From positions 1-7,851 of the forward strand of contig JABXKC010000067.1 in assembly GCA_013375495.1 (NCBI GenBank): a stretch of DNA of 7,851 nucleotides. Reading direction: 5' to 3'. Below the pieces are notes generated by a model. The model made no database searches and was not told the DNA's origin. It was given only the letters and a program-made list of their open reading frames with translations. Below are positions 1 through 6,130 of the stretch, piece by piece (within the stretch, counting starts at the first letter, position 1; each line of letters starts with the position of its first letter). The position numbers were made by a program, and so were the translations under genes. Origin of the DNA: Promethearchaeota archaeon (GTDB lineage: Archaea; Asgardarchaeota; Lokiarchaeia; Sigynarchaeales; SOKP01).

Positions 1-839
1 AAGATGTTGAAATAACTGATAGACAGGATCTAGAACAAAAACTCTTGATCTTTGGAATTCGCCCGTGTGATGCTTATAGTTTTGAATTATTTGCTAATTT
101 CTTTTCTTTTCATGGAGATTGGAAGGATGAGATCTATTTAAAGAAAAAAGAAAATACAACACTCATAGGAATCGGTTGTAATACTCCAAGAACTACATGC
201 TTTTGCACTTCTGTTAATGGAAATCCTTTCAAAAAAGATAATATGGATGTATTTCTAACTGATTTTGGAGAAACTTATTTAGTTGAAGGAATCAGTGATA
301 AAGGGAAAGATATGGTTCAAAAATTATCATGGCTCTCTGATGCGTCTAAGGATGATTTGAAAAAAGCAGAAGAGTTAGCAAAAATAGCAGAAGAATCAAT
401 AACTACAAAGATAGAAGTTGATACTGTTGTAAAAAACTTAGAAACATGCTTTGAACATCCTGTATGGGACGAGATCAGTGAAGCTTGTATAGGTTGCGGT
501 TCTTGTGCTTACTTATGTCCCACCTGTACGTGTTTTGATGTTATTGACGAGACTGATCAATATAATAATCGAGGTAAAAGAATTAGAATCTGGGATACCT
601 GCCAATCGTGTCTTTATACATTGGAAACAAGTGGTCATAATCCTCGAGATACTAAAATCCAACGTTGTCGAAACCGAATAATGCATAAATTCAGCTATTA
701 TCCTACAAATTATGATTTATTAGGTTGTGTTGGATGTGGTAGATGTGTTTATATTTGCCCTGCTAATAATGATCTTCGAGTAATATTAGAAAAAATAAAT
801 AAAATAGAAGAAAAGGAGGATGAAAAAGTAGTTGCCTAA
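1..839 (+). CDS. Iron-sulfur subunit, HydB/AsrA/FlxB family (5'-truncated)
   Basis: Cytoplasmic electron-transfer subunit with several iron-sulfur sites, of the family that includes sulfhydrogenase beta (HydB), anaerobic sulfite reductase A (AsrA) and FlxB. The frame is open to the left edge (first whole codon at base 3), so the N-terminus is missing; a TTG at 45 lies inside the conserved region and is unlikely to be the start. Numbering from that TTG, visible signatures are GIRPCDA near residues 4-10, a CNTP...CFC segment near 45-54, a ferredoxin-like C148xxC151xxC154xxxC158P followed by TCTCFDV, a WDTCQSC segment, HKFSYYP, and a second C228xxC231xxC234xxxC238P. About 278 residues are visible; family members are usually around 330-350. 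The stop overlaps the next gene by 8 bases, indicating an operon and translational coupling. Family membership is clear, but the choice between hydrogenase, sulfite reductase and Flx-type partner is not, because the catalytic subunit is out of view. Confidence 0.88.
   Translation, partial: DVEITDRQDLEQKLLIFGIRPCDAYSFELFANFFSFHGDWKDEIYLKKKENTTLIGIGCNTPRTTCFCTSVNGNPFKKDNMDVFLTDFGETYLVEGISDKGKDMVQKLSWLSDASKDDLKKAEELAKIAEESITTKIEVDTVVKNLETCFEHPVWDEISEACIGCGSCAYLCPTCTCFDVIDETDQYNNRGKRIRIWDTCQSCLYTLETSGHNPRDTKIQRCRNRIMHKFSYYPTNYDLLGCVGCGRCVYICPANNDLRVILEKINKIEEKEDEKVVA
815..819 (+). promoter_or_regulatory. Shine-Dalgarno GGAGG for the FAD/NAD(P)H subunit
   Basis: GGAGG lies inside the end of the upstream gene, 12 bases before the TTG at 832. 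An ATG directly abuts the motif at 820, but it opens a frame that ends at TAG after three codons. The family N-terminus (NPYIPYI) begins right after the TTG, so TTG is the preferred start despite the rather long spacing. Confidence 0.55.
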
Positions 840-1671
840 TCCATATATACCATATATTACTAAAGTTAAATCGATAGTATCAGAAAATAAGGTTAATGAT
901 ATTAAAACTATCGAGTTAGAGTTTAAGAATGAAGAAGATTACAAAAATTTTGATTATATTCCTGGACAATTTGCTGAAATTAGCTTAATTGGAAAAGGTG
1001 AATGCCCTATAGGGATAGCTTCATCCCCTACTGAAGAAGGAACCATTAAGTTTACTATTAAGAAAATGGGAACTGTTACGTCAGGATTTCATAATTGTGA
1101 AGAAGGAGACTTAGTTGGGGTAAGAGGTCCTTGTGGGAACGGCTGGCCAGTAGAAGAAATGAAAAGTAAAAATATCGTGGTCATTGGAGGAGGATTTGCA
1201 TTCTCAACACTCAGATCACTGATAATTTACTTGCTAGATAAGAAAAATCGAAAAGATTACGGTGATATTACAGTAATTTATGGAAACCGTGACCCAGGAG
1301 AAGTATTATATCAAGATATATTAGATGATTGGAAAAAACGAGATGACATTAAGGTAGTTTTAACCATTGATCGTGAAGCAGAGGGATGGACTGAAGAAGT
1401 AGGATTTGTTGCACCTATCGTAAAAAAGGTTGGTCCAAGTTCTGATAATGCCGTTGCAGTTATTTGTGGACCTCCAATAATGATTAAAACAACAATTGCA
1501 GTTATGGAAGAATTAAATTGGAAAGATGAACAAATCCTAAATAGTTTAGAAATGCGAATGAAGTGTGGAATTGGTAAATGTGGAAGGTGTAATATAGGCA
1601 ATAAATTTGTTTGCGTTGACGGACCTGTCTTTTCTCTTGCAGAACTTAAAAAAATGCCAAATGAGTATTAA
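832..1671 (+). CDS. FAD/NAD(P)-binding oxidoreductase subunit with C-terminal [2Fe-2S] (HydG/AsrB/FlxA family)
   Basis: Flavoprotein subunit of the ferredoxin-NADP reductase superfamily, expected to pass electrons between NAD(P)H and iron-sulfur carriers in the preceding subunit. Order of domains: FAD-binding barrel with P44GQF and P59IGIASSP; nucleotide-binding fold beginning at VVIGGGFAF (G119-G121); a CGPPIM segment typical of the reductase C-lobe; and a terminal [2Fe-2S] site C245x4C250x2C253x7C261 followed by DGPVF. The 279-residue length fits the family. TTG at 832 is the first possible start, since TAG precedes it directly, and it gives the usual NPYxPY opening. The gene overlaps its upstream neighbour by 8 bases and is followed after 41 bases by an FrhB-type gene. 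The flavin motif has Gly where a Ser is usual (PIGI rather than PxSI), and the dinucleotide loop reads GGGFAFSTLR rather than the more common GGxGxAPLR, so cofactor preference cannot be assigned. Confidence 0.9.
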   Translation: MPNPYIPYITKVKSIVSENKVNDIKTIELEFKNEEDYKNFDYIPGQFAEISLIGKGECPIGIASSPTEEGTIKFTIKKMGTVTSGFHNCEEGDLVGVRGPCGNGWPVEEMKSKNIVVIGGGFAFSTLRSLIIYLLDKKNRKDYGDITVIYGNRDPGEVLYQDILDDWKKRDDIKVVLTIDREAEGWTEEVGFVAPIVKKVGPSSDNAVAVICGPPIMIKTTIAVMEELNWKDEQILNSLEMRMKCGIGKCGRCNIGNKFVCVDGPVFSLAELKKMPNEY

Positions 1672-1712
1672 ATTAATAAGAATAAATATTTTTAACAATT
1701 AATAAAAAATCA

Positions 1713-2834
1713 GTGAAAAAAATGGTCGAAAGAGCAATTTCAAAAACTTTTGAAGACTTAATAATAGAGGTCCATGAAAAAGGATTGTGTGGAGAATGTG
1801 GTGGATGTGTTAGTTTTTGTTCAGCTGGGGAAATAAAAGCTATTGAAATGGCAGAATCAGGACCTCCTAAATACATTAATAAAGATAAATGTCTTAAATG
1901 TGGTATTTGTTATTTTGTGTGTCCTCAAACTCATGTACTAAATGATCAGTTGAATAATAAATTTAGTTATGACCCTCCTATAGGAAATCAGTTAAAAATA
2001 GCTTCATGTCATGCATCTACTGAAGAAATTAGAAATTATGCAACTGATGGTGGTGCTGTAACAGCAATTTTAAGTTATTTATTAGATAATAAGTTAATAG
2101 AGGGTGCAATTGTTTGTAAAAGGAAAGGCCCTTTTAATCGAACTTCATTTTTTGCCACATCTAAAGAAGACTTAATTGAAGCTGCAGGATCCCATTTCGA
2201 CTTTTCTAGCCAGGTAGTTGGATTAGAAAAGTATATAACATTCATACCAGCGAATATTGCTTTGAAGAGAGTTATGAGTCCAGATTTATTAAATATAGCT
2301 GTTGTAGGAACACCGTGTCAAATAAATTCAATTAGAAAAATGCAAGAATTAAGTATTCTACCTGCACATATTGTAAAATATACATTAGGGCTATTCTGTT
2401 ATCTGAACTTCTCATTTAATGATGAAGATAGGAAAAAACTAGAAGAAAAGTTCAATTTTTCCTTTGAAGATGTTGAAAGTATGAACGTTCGAGAAGATCT
2501 TATATTATACTTTAAAAACAAGAGTACGTTAAGAATTTCATTCTCAGACTTACACGACATTGGACGTCCTGCATGCTATGCATGCTCTGATTTTTCCAAT
2601 ATTTATGCTGATATTTCTTTTGGAGGTCTTGGTTCAAAAGAAAAATTAACTACTGCAATAATTAGGACCAAAATTGGTGAAAAAATTTATAATAATGCTC
2701 TAAATAAAGGTTACATTAAAGAACCAATTGAATTAAATAGACCAAATAATAAAATGGAAATTTTGGCTAAAGTTAAGGAATGGAGTAATAAGAAAATTAA
2801 AAGAGCAGAAGAAACATTGAAAAGTAAAACTTAA
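1713..2834 (+). CDS. Coenzyme F420 hydrogenase/dehydrogenase beta-subunit family protein (FrhB/FdhB-like)
   Basis: Cytoplasmic flavo-iron-sulfur protein of the FrhB/FdhB family, whose characterised members carry FAD and reduce or oxidise coenzyme F420. The N-terminus holds two [4Fe-4S] motifs, C26xxC29xxC32xxxC36 and C60xxC63xxC66xxxC70P. The FrhB N-domain signature DGGAVTAIL is at 112-120, the C-domain GTPCQ at 199-203, and CYAC (C288, C291) followed by ADISFGGLGS completes the C-domain. At 373 residues it is longer than FrhB proper (about 280) and closer to FdhB-like proteins, partly through the di-cluster N-terminus and a Lys-rich tail. The start is GTG at 1713 or ATG at 1722; neither has a clear Shine-Dalgarno and the first Cys is far downstream of both. 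It follows the FAD subunit by 41 bases on the same strand, so it is probably in the same operon. F420 as the actual substrate is inferred from family; some members act on other partners. Confidence 0.88.
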   Translation: MKKMVERAISKTFEDLIIEVHEKGLCGECGGCVSFCSAGEIKAIEMAESGPPKYINKDKCLKCGICYFVCPQTHVLNDQLNNKFSYDPPIGNQLKIASCHASTEEIRNYATDGGAVTAILSYLLDNKLIEGAIVCKRKGPFNRTSFFATSKEDLIEAAGSHFDFSSQVVGLEKYITFIPANIALKRVMSPDLLNIAVVGTPCQINSIRKMQELSILPAHIVKYTLGLFCYLNFSFNDEDRKKLEEKFNFSFEDVESMNVREDLILYFKNKSTLRISFSDLHDIGRPACYACSDFSNIYADISFGGLGSKEKLTTAIIRTKIGEKIYNNALNKGYIKEPIELNRPNNKMEILAKVKEWSNKKIKRAEETLKSKT

Positions 2835-3050
2835 TTTGAATATTCTTAAATATTTTTTTATCTTCTACTTATTTTTCTATGTCATACTTCTCTGCTAAAT
2901 GTAGATTATGTAATAAACTACTATTAAATAAAGAGTTCCTTAAAACTTGAAGTATAGGATTAAATTAATTATTTTATATCAGAAATGTGTATTCTAGTCT
3001 TCGATTAAAAAGTTAAAGTATGGTGATGCTAGAGTTACAATTTTAATTAA
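2835..3050. other. AT-rich convergent intergenic region
   Basis: This 216-base gap separates the converging FrhB-like gene and the minus-strand gene pair. Apart from T-rich runs near the left end I see no RNA gene, repeat or convincing coding sequence. Confidence 0.6.
2852..2876 (+). terminator. Poly-T transcription end after the redox operon
   Basis: Two T-runs (2853-2859 and 2872-2876) begin about 20 bases after the stop of the FrhB-like gene. Archaeal RNA polymerase commonly terminates at U-rich stretches without a hairpin. This is an inference from position and base content only. Confidence 0.4.
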
Positions 3051-3296
3051 TTAAAAAGAACTTTTTTTATAGTGTTTTGTTGGTTTATTATCGTTATACT
3101 TTAACTTATCTAAATATCGTTTTTTTATAGTCGTTTGTCTATATTGTCTGAAATATTCCCATACTTCACGTTTCATTTCTAATGTTTCAGTCTTCATGTT
3201 AATGAACATTTTTAATTCTCTTCTTATTGAATGAAAAATAAAGTCCCCGTTATTTATTATATTTTGAGTCCAATTTTTAAGATTTATATTTACCAC
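3051..3296 (-). CDS. Possible small basic protein coupled to the upstream helical protein
   Basis: An 81-codon frame, not recognised. Its GTG start shares one base with the TAG stop of the preceding gene (TAGTG), the arrangement expected for translational re-initiation. The product is rich in Lys, Arg, Asn and Tyr, has no Cys, no transmembrane segment and no motif I can name. Its middle (MKREVWEYFRQYRQ) could form an amphipathic helix, and the tail is strongly basic. There is no independent Shine-Dalgarno, so expression would depend on coupling. In a genome this AT-rich an 81-codon open frame is less remarkable for Lys/Asn-rich sequence, so it may be chance or a decayed remnant. The overlap is the main argument for it. 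Confidence 0.35.
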   Translation of the reverse strand: MVNINLKNWTQNIINNGDFIFHSIRRELKMFINMKTETLEMKREVWEYFRQYRQTTIKKRYLDKLKYNDNKPTKHYKKSSF

Positions 3297-4270
3297 TATA
3301 GCTCAAAGATATTTCCCGTGTTATAGATAGTACTATCTAAATCGAGAATAATTTGCCCGCCCGAAGCTATTTTTACGGCATAGTTTATTCCTTCTAAAAC
3401 TCTATGCATCATAAATTCATAGGCTCTAAAACAATCCTCAAGTTGCGACCTATGTTTTTCAGCATAACTTTGTGAGATTGCAGGAATTAATGCTGGAATG
3501 AAATCTTGGCTTATCATCATCTCCTCTGCATCAATCATTACTTCTCCTGCTACCGTAAATGGATTATACACATCCATTTGAGCAAACATTACTCTACAAA
3601 CAAATAAGGAGGCTTTTATCTCTTTCATAATAAATTTAATCCTATTTTTATCGTCAAGGAACTTTTTAAAAGTAATGGCGTTGATTATATCTTCATTTGT
3701 AATTGTTTTAGATGTATCCATTAATTCACTCACTCTCTCTGACATTCTCTTTGAAGATAACATTAATTTAAGATTCATTTTATTCTTTTTATAATAATCC
3801 TCATAAAAGGCAGAAAGAAATGTATGTGCTCCCAAGTACTCTTGGTCTTCAGAAGTATCTAAGTTATAATTTTTCTCTTTAAATTTATCCATAAAATTCT
3901 TAATAACTAAGAACTTCAACTTTAATCGATGTAAAGCTAAAAATAAACATAATCTTGTTTTTGTATATGCTTCAACATTTCCCATCCTAAACCTATCGTG
4001 ATGTTCTCTTTCATACATAACAATTGGTTTTAGTTTACTTACAATAATTTCGATGAAATATGTAATAATGTGTTCAAGAGGTTCGCAGTCTATTACGTGA
4101 AATTTTTCTATTAACCTTTCACTTGATGGTTGACTTTGTGGTAATTCCTTGATTTCATCATAATTATAATATTCCAGAAAAAGAGAAGTTAGTGCTTCCA
4201 TTTCTAAAACTGTTCGACAAGGAATAAAAACCTTGTTTAAATCATATAATATCGTTCCGCTTTCGGGCAT
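3296..4270 (-). CDS. Uncharacterised, probably all-helical protein, divergent from actin
   Basis: I do not recognise this protein. ATG at 4270 is preferred over the GTG at 4279 because AGGAG (4283-4279) lies eight bases upstream of the ATG and overlaps the GTG; this gives 324 residues. The composition is that of a soluble helical protein: long stretches alternating Leu/Ile/Met/Phe with Lys/Glu/Asp, no signal peptide and no convincing transmembrane segment. A charged His-containing patch, YEREHHDRFR, lies in the first third, and a more ordered C-terminal part carries YAVKIASGGQIILDLDS near the end. Cysteines are few and scattered, with no CxxC pair. It is transcribed away from the actin gene across a 454-base divergent region, and its stop is joined to a small downstream ORF. 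A role alongside actin is only a possibility suggested by position. The long frame with a good Shine-Dalgarno makes it a real gene. Confidence 0.82.
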   Translation of the reverse strand: MPESGTILYDLNKVFIPCRTVLEMEALTSLFLEYYNYDEIKELPQSQPSSERLIEKFHVIDCEPLEHIITYFIEIIVSKLKPIVMYEREHHDRFRMGNVEAYTKTRLCLFLALHRLKLKFLVIKNFMDKFKEKNYNLDTSEDQEYLGAHTFLSAFYEDYYKKNKMNLKLMLSSKRMSERVSELMDTSKTITNEDIINAITFKKFLDDKNRIKFIMKEIKASLFVCRVMFAQMDVYNPFTVAGEVMIDAEEMMISQDFIPALIPAISQSYAEKHRSQLEDCFRAYEFMMHRVLEGINYAVKIASGGQIILDLDSTIYNTGNIFEL

Positions 4271-4278
4271 ATTTACCA

Positions 4279-4283
4279 CTCCT
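4279..4283 (-). promoter_or_regulatory. Shine-Dalgarno AGGAG that sets the start of the helical protein
   Basis: Read on the minus strand, AGGAG is followed by eight bases and then ATG at 4270. The alternative GTG at 4279 overlaps the motif itself, so the ATG is the better start. Confidence 0.6.
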
Positions 4284-4340
4284 ATTCAACAATACTAGTG
4301 AAAAATGGGAAACCCCTCTTTATTATCAAGTAACATTTAG

Positions 4341-4352
4341 ATCGACATCGAT
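4341..4352. repeat. Palindrome ATCGACATCGAT (possible operator)
   Basis: Perfect inverted repeat with arms ATCGA/TCGAT around a two-base centre, about 70 bases upstream of the helical protein's start. Its GC content stands out against the surrounding AT-rich DNA. Operator function is inference; one 12-base palindrome could arise by chance. Confidence 0.3.
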
Positions 4353-4411
4353 AATAAGTTTATTCTCGAGTTTTCGATATGAAACTTTCTACATATTCTT
4401 AATTTTTGTCT

Positions 4412-4423
4412 TCACAAGTGTGA
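4412..4423. repeat. Palindrome TCACAAGTGTGA (possible operator)
   Basis: Perfect inverted repeat with arms TCACA/TGTGA around AG. Flanking TT and TGAA bases extend it imperfectly. It lies 71 bases (centre to centre) from the other palindrome in the same divergent region. Function is inferred only. Confidence 0.3.
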
Positions 4424-4558
4424 TGAAAAATAGAATTTATTTGAAAATGAATATGAAATTTGTTGTCTTAAACGACTAAAAAATCCTTATTTTTTATACA
4501 TAGAATTAAATATGATTTTACATACATTTTTCATGTTTTTTAGTTTGTATTCAAAAAA

Positions 4559-4566
4559 TTTATAAA
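4559..4566 (+). promoter_or_regulatory. Candidate TATA box for the actin gene
   Basis: TTTATAAA, preceded by an A-rich element that could serve as BRE, is the best match to an archaeal TATA box upstream of actin. Initiation about 25 bases downstream would leave an untranslated leader of roughly 145 bases. A weaker alternative, TTTTTAAA at 4649-4656, would give a leader of about 55 bases. No transcription data were available. Confidence 0.35.
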
Positions 4567-4733
4567 CATAAAATTTATTATTATTTTAATTTTGATCTTG
4601 CAATTTATCAATTTAAAGATAAATAATAAGAAAAAATTAGTAATAAGGTTTTTAAAAAATTAACAAAAATAATGTAATCGAAGAAATTAACCGAATTAAA
4701 AAAATAATTAAAATTAAGAGCTGAATTAGAAAT

Positions 4734-5879
4734 ATGGCAGAGGAAGAAAGCTTTTTGAACGCAAAAGCCCTGGTTGTTGACAATGGTACCGGAATCTCCA
4801 AGAATGGATTTGCTGGTGAGGATCAACCAAGGTCAGTCTTCCCTACACTAATTGGTTATCCTAAGTATGAAAGCATCATGACTGATGTTGAACATTATAC
4901 TCGGGAATATTATATTGGTGAGGAAGCTATGCAATTAAAAGGCGTTTTAAAGTTAATGTTCCCTGTTGAACATGGTATCATTGAAGACTGGACTGCTATG
5001 GAGAAAATCTGGCATTATACCTTTTATACTGACTTGCGTATCGATCCAAGTGAACATCCTGTTCTTTTGACTGAAGCACCATTAAATCCACGCCCAAATC
5101 GTGAAAAAATGGCTGAAATTATGTTCGAGACTTTCAATACACCTGCTCTTTATGTAGCAATGCAAGCAGTATTGAGTCTTTATGCTTCTGGTCGTACTAC
5201 CGGATGTGTTATAGATATTGGTGATGGAGTTTCCCACGTTGTACCAATTTTCGAGGGATTCGCCTTAAGCCATGCTATCCAAAGAATCGATCTAGCAGGC
5301 CGAGATATTACAACCTATTTACAGAGACTTCTTCGACAAAAGGGTTATTCTTTCACAACATCAGCAGAAAAAGAAATAGTTCGAGATATCAAGGAAAAAT
5401 TATGCTATGTAGCAATCGATCCTGAAAAAGAAATGATGCTTTCAAAGAAAGTAGCCGGGATGGAAAAGAGCTATATGCTTCCTGATGGAGAGACTATAAA
5501 TGTTGGTGTCGAAAGATTCCTTGCTCCTGAATGTTTCTTTAATCCAAGTGTAATCGGTAAAGAATTAGAACCTCTTGATGATGTTATCGTAGGCGCCATT
5601 TCTGAATGTGATGTTGATCTTCGAAGAGATCTCTATTCAAACATCGTTCTCTCAGGCGGAAGTACTATGTTTCCAGGGATTAAGGAGAGATTAACGAAAG
5701 AGATAAAAGAGCAAATTCCTGAAAGTGTTGATGTAAAGATTATCGCACCTCCAGAGCGTATGTACTCAGTATGGATTGGTGGAAGCATTCTCTCTTCACT
5801 TAAGACGTTTCATCGTATGTGGGTAACGAGAAGGGAGTACAAGGAAATGGGCCCTCAAGTAATCCACAGGTGCTTCTAA
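4734..5879 (+). CDS. Actin, eukaryote-like (Asgard lokiactin)
   Basis: Full-length actin of 381 residues, an ATP-binding cytoskeletal protein expected to assemble into filaments in the cytoplasm. Compared from memory with eukaryotic actin (375 residues), it keeps phosphate loop 1 VVDNGTG (D16, actin D11), EHG with H80 (actin H73, the methylated His), [17 protein letters not shown]144 (actin catalytic Q137), [12 protein letters not shown], phosphate loop 2 DIGDGVSH (D161, D164, H168; actin D154, D157, H161), [42 protein letters not shown] and the C-terminal HRCF. Differences are about five extra N-terminal residues, a DNase-loop region two residues longer and largely substituted, and loss of one residue in the tail (RCF instead of RKCF). 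All catalytic positions are intact and there is no intron. ATG at 4734 has only a weak purine run (AAGAG) ahead. The gene is monocistronic, with a poly-T end downstream. Confidence 0.97.
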   Translation: MAEEESFLNAKALVVDNGTGISKNGFAGEDQPRSVFPTLIGYPKYESIMTDVEHYTREYYIGEEAMQLKGVLKLMFPVEHGIIEDWTAMEKIWHYTFYTDLRIDPSEHPVLLTEAPLNPRPNREKMAEIMFETFNTPALYVAMQAVLSLYASGRTTGCVIDIGDGVSHVVPIFEGFALSHAIQRIDLAGRDITTYLQRLLRQKGYSFTTSAEKEIVRDIKEKLCYVAIDPEKEMMLSKKVAGMEKSYMLPDGETINVGVERFLAPECFFNPSVIGKELEPLDDVIVGAISECDVDLRRDLYSNIVLSGGSTMFPGIKERLTKEIKEQIPESVDVKIIAPPERMYSVWIGGSILSSLKTFHRMWVTRREYKEMGPQVIHRCF

Positions 5880-6130
5880 CCCGCAGAGCAGATTCACCCA
5901 AATCAAACGGGAATAAATATTATAAGTTTTTTATTTTTCTTTTTTTATTGTATTTTTACTAATTAGATTTAAAATTATTTTATCATATATGAAAGATTAA
6001 GGTAGTTTTGAATTTTTTAGTTCAGCTTTAGCTAGAAATTAAAGAGCTTCGTAGGTTCAAAAGAATTTATAATTTTGAGTATCATATACAATAATAAGAC
6101 AAGAATAATAATGTAAAATACATTGATATT
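5880..6130. other. Convergent intergenic region between actin and protease
   Basis: This 251-base AT-rich gap holds the actin poly-T end. A GGTTCAAA stretch near 6054 resembles a tRNA T-loop, but no acceptor, anticodon or D arms pair around it. Nothing else was recognised. Confidence 0.55.
5927..5957 (+). terminator. Poly-T terminator after actin
   Basis: A run dominated by T (TTTTTTATTTTTCTTTTTTT followed by further T-rich sequence) starts about 48 bases after the actin stop. This matches the U-tract type of archaeal transcription end; I see no strong hairpin before it. Confidence 0.55.

Larger units (their letters stand above)
4280..4733. other. 454-base divergent intergenic region (helical protein / actin)
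   Basis: Very AT-rich and without a convincing open frame on either strand. It must hold both outward promoters. It contains two 12-base palindromes with 5-2-5 spacing (4341-4352 and 4412-4423), candidate TATA boxes facing actin, and a long A-rich stretch just before the actin start. No RNA gene was recognised. Confidence 0.6.

Noticed and set aside
45..47. TTG at 45 as the true start of the first gene
   Set aside because: The frame is open upstream to the window edge and the family has further N-terminal sequence before the GIRPCDA motif.
1311..1601. Open minus-strand frame of 96 codons inside the FAD subunit gene
   Set aside because: It mirrors a strongly conserved coding region on the other strand and has no recognisable features of its own.
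2879..2950. A 23-codon plus-strand ORF with a CRLC motif just after the redox operon
   Set aside because: Only one CxxC, no ribosome site, and it lies within the T-rich terminator region; too short to support in AT-rich DNA.
6050..6070. GGTTCAAA stretch resembling a tRNA T-loop
   Set aside because: No pairing stems, anticodon arm or acceptor arm can be built around it.
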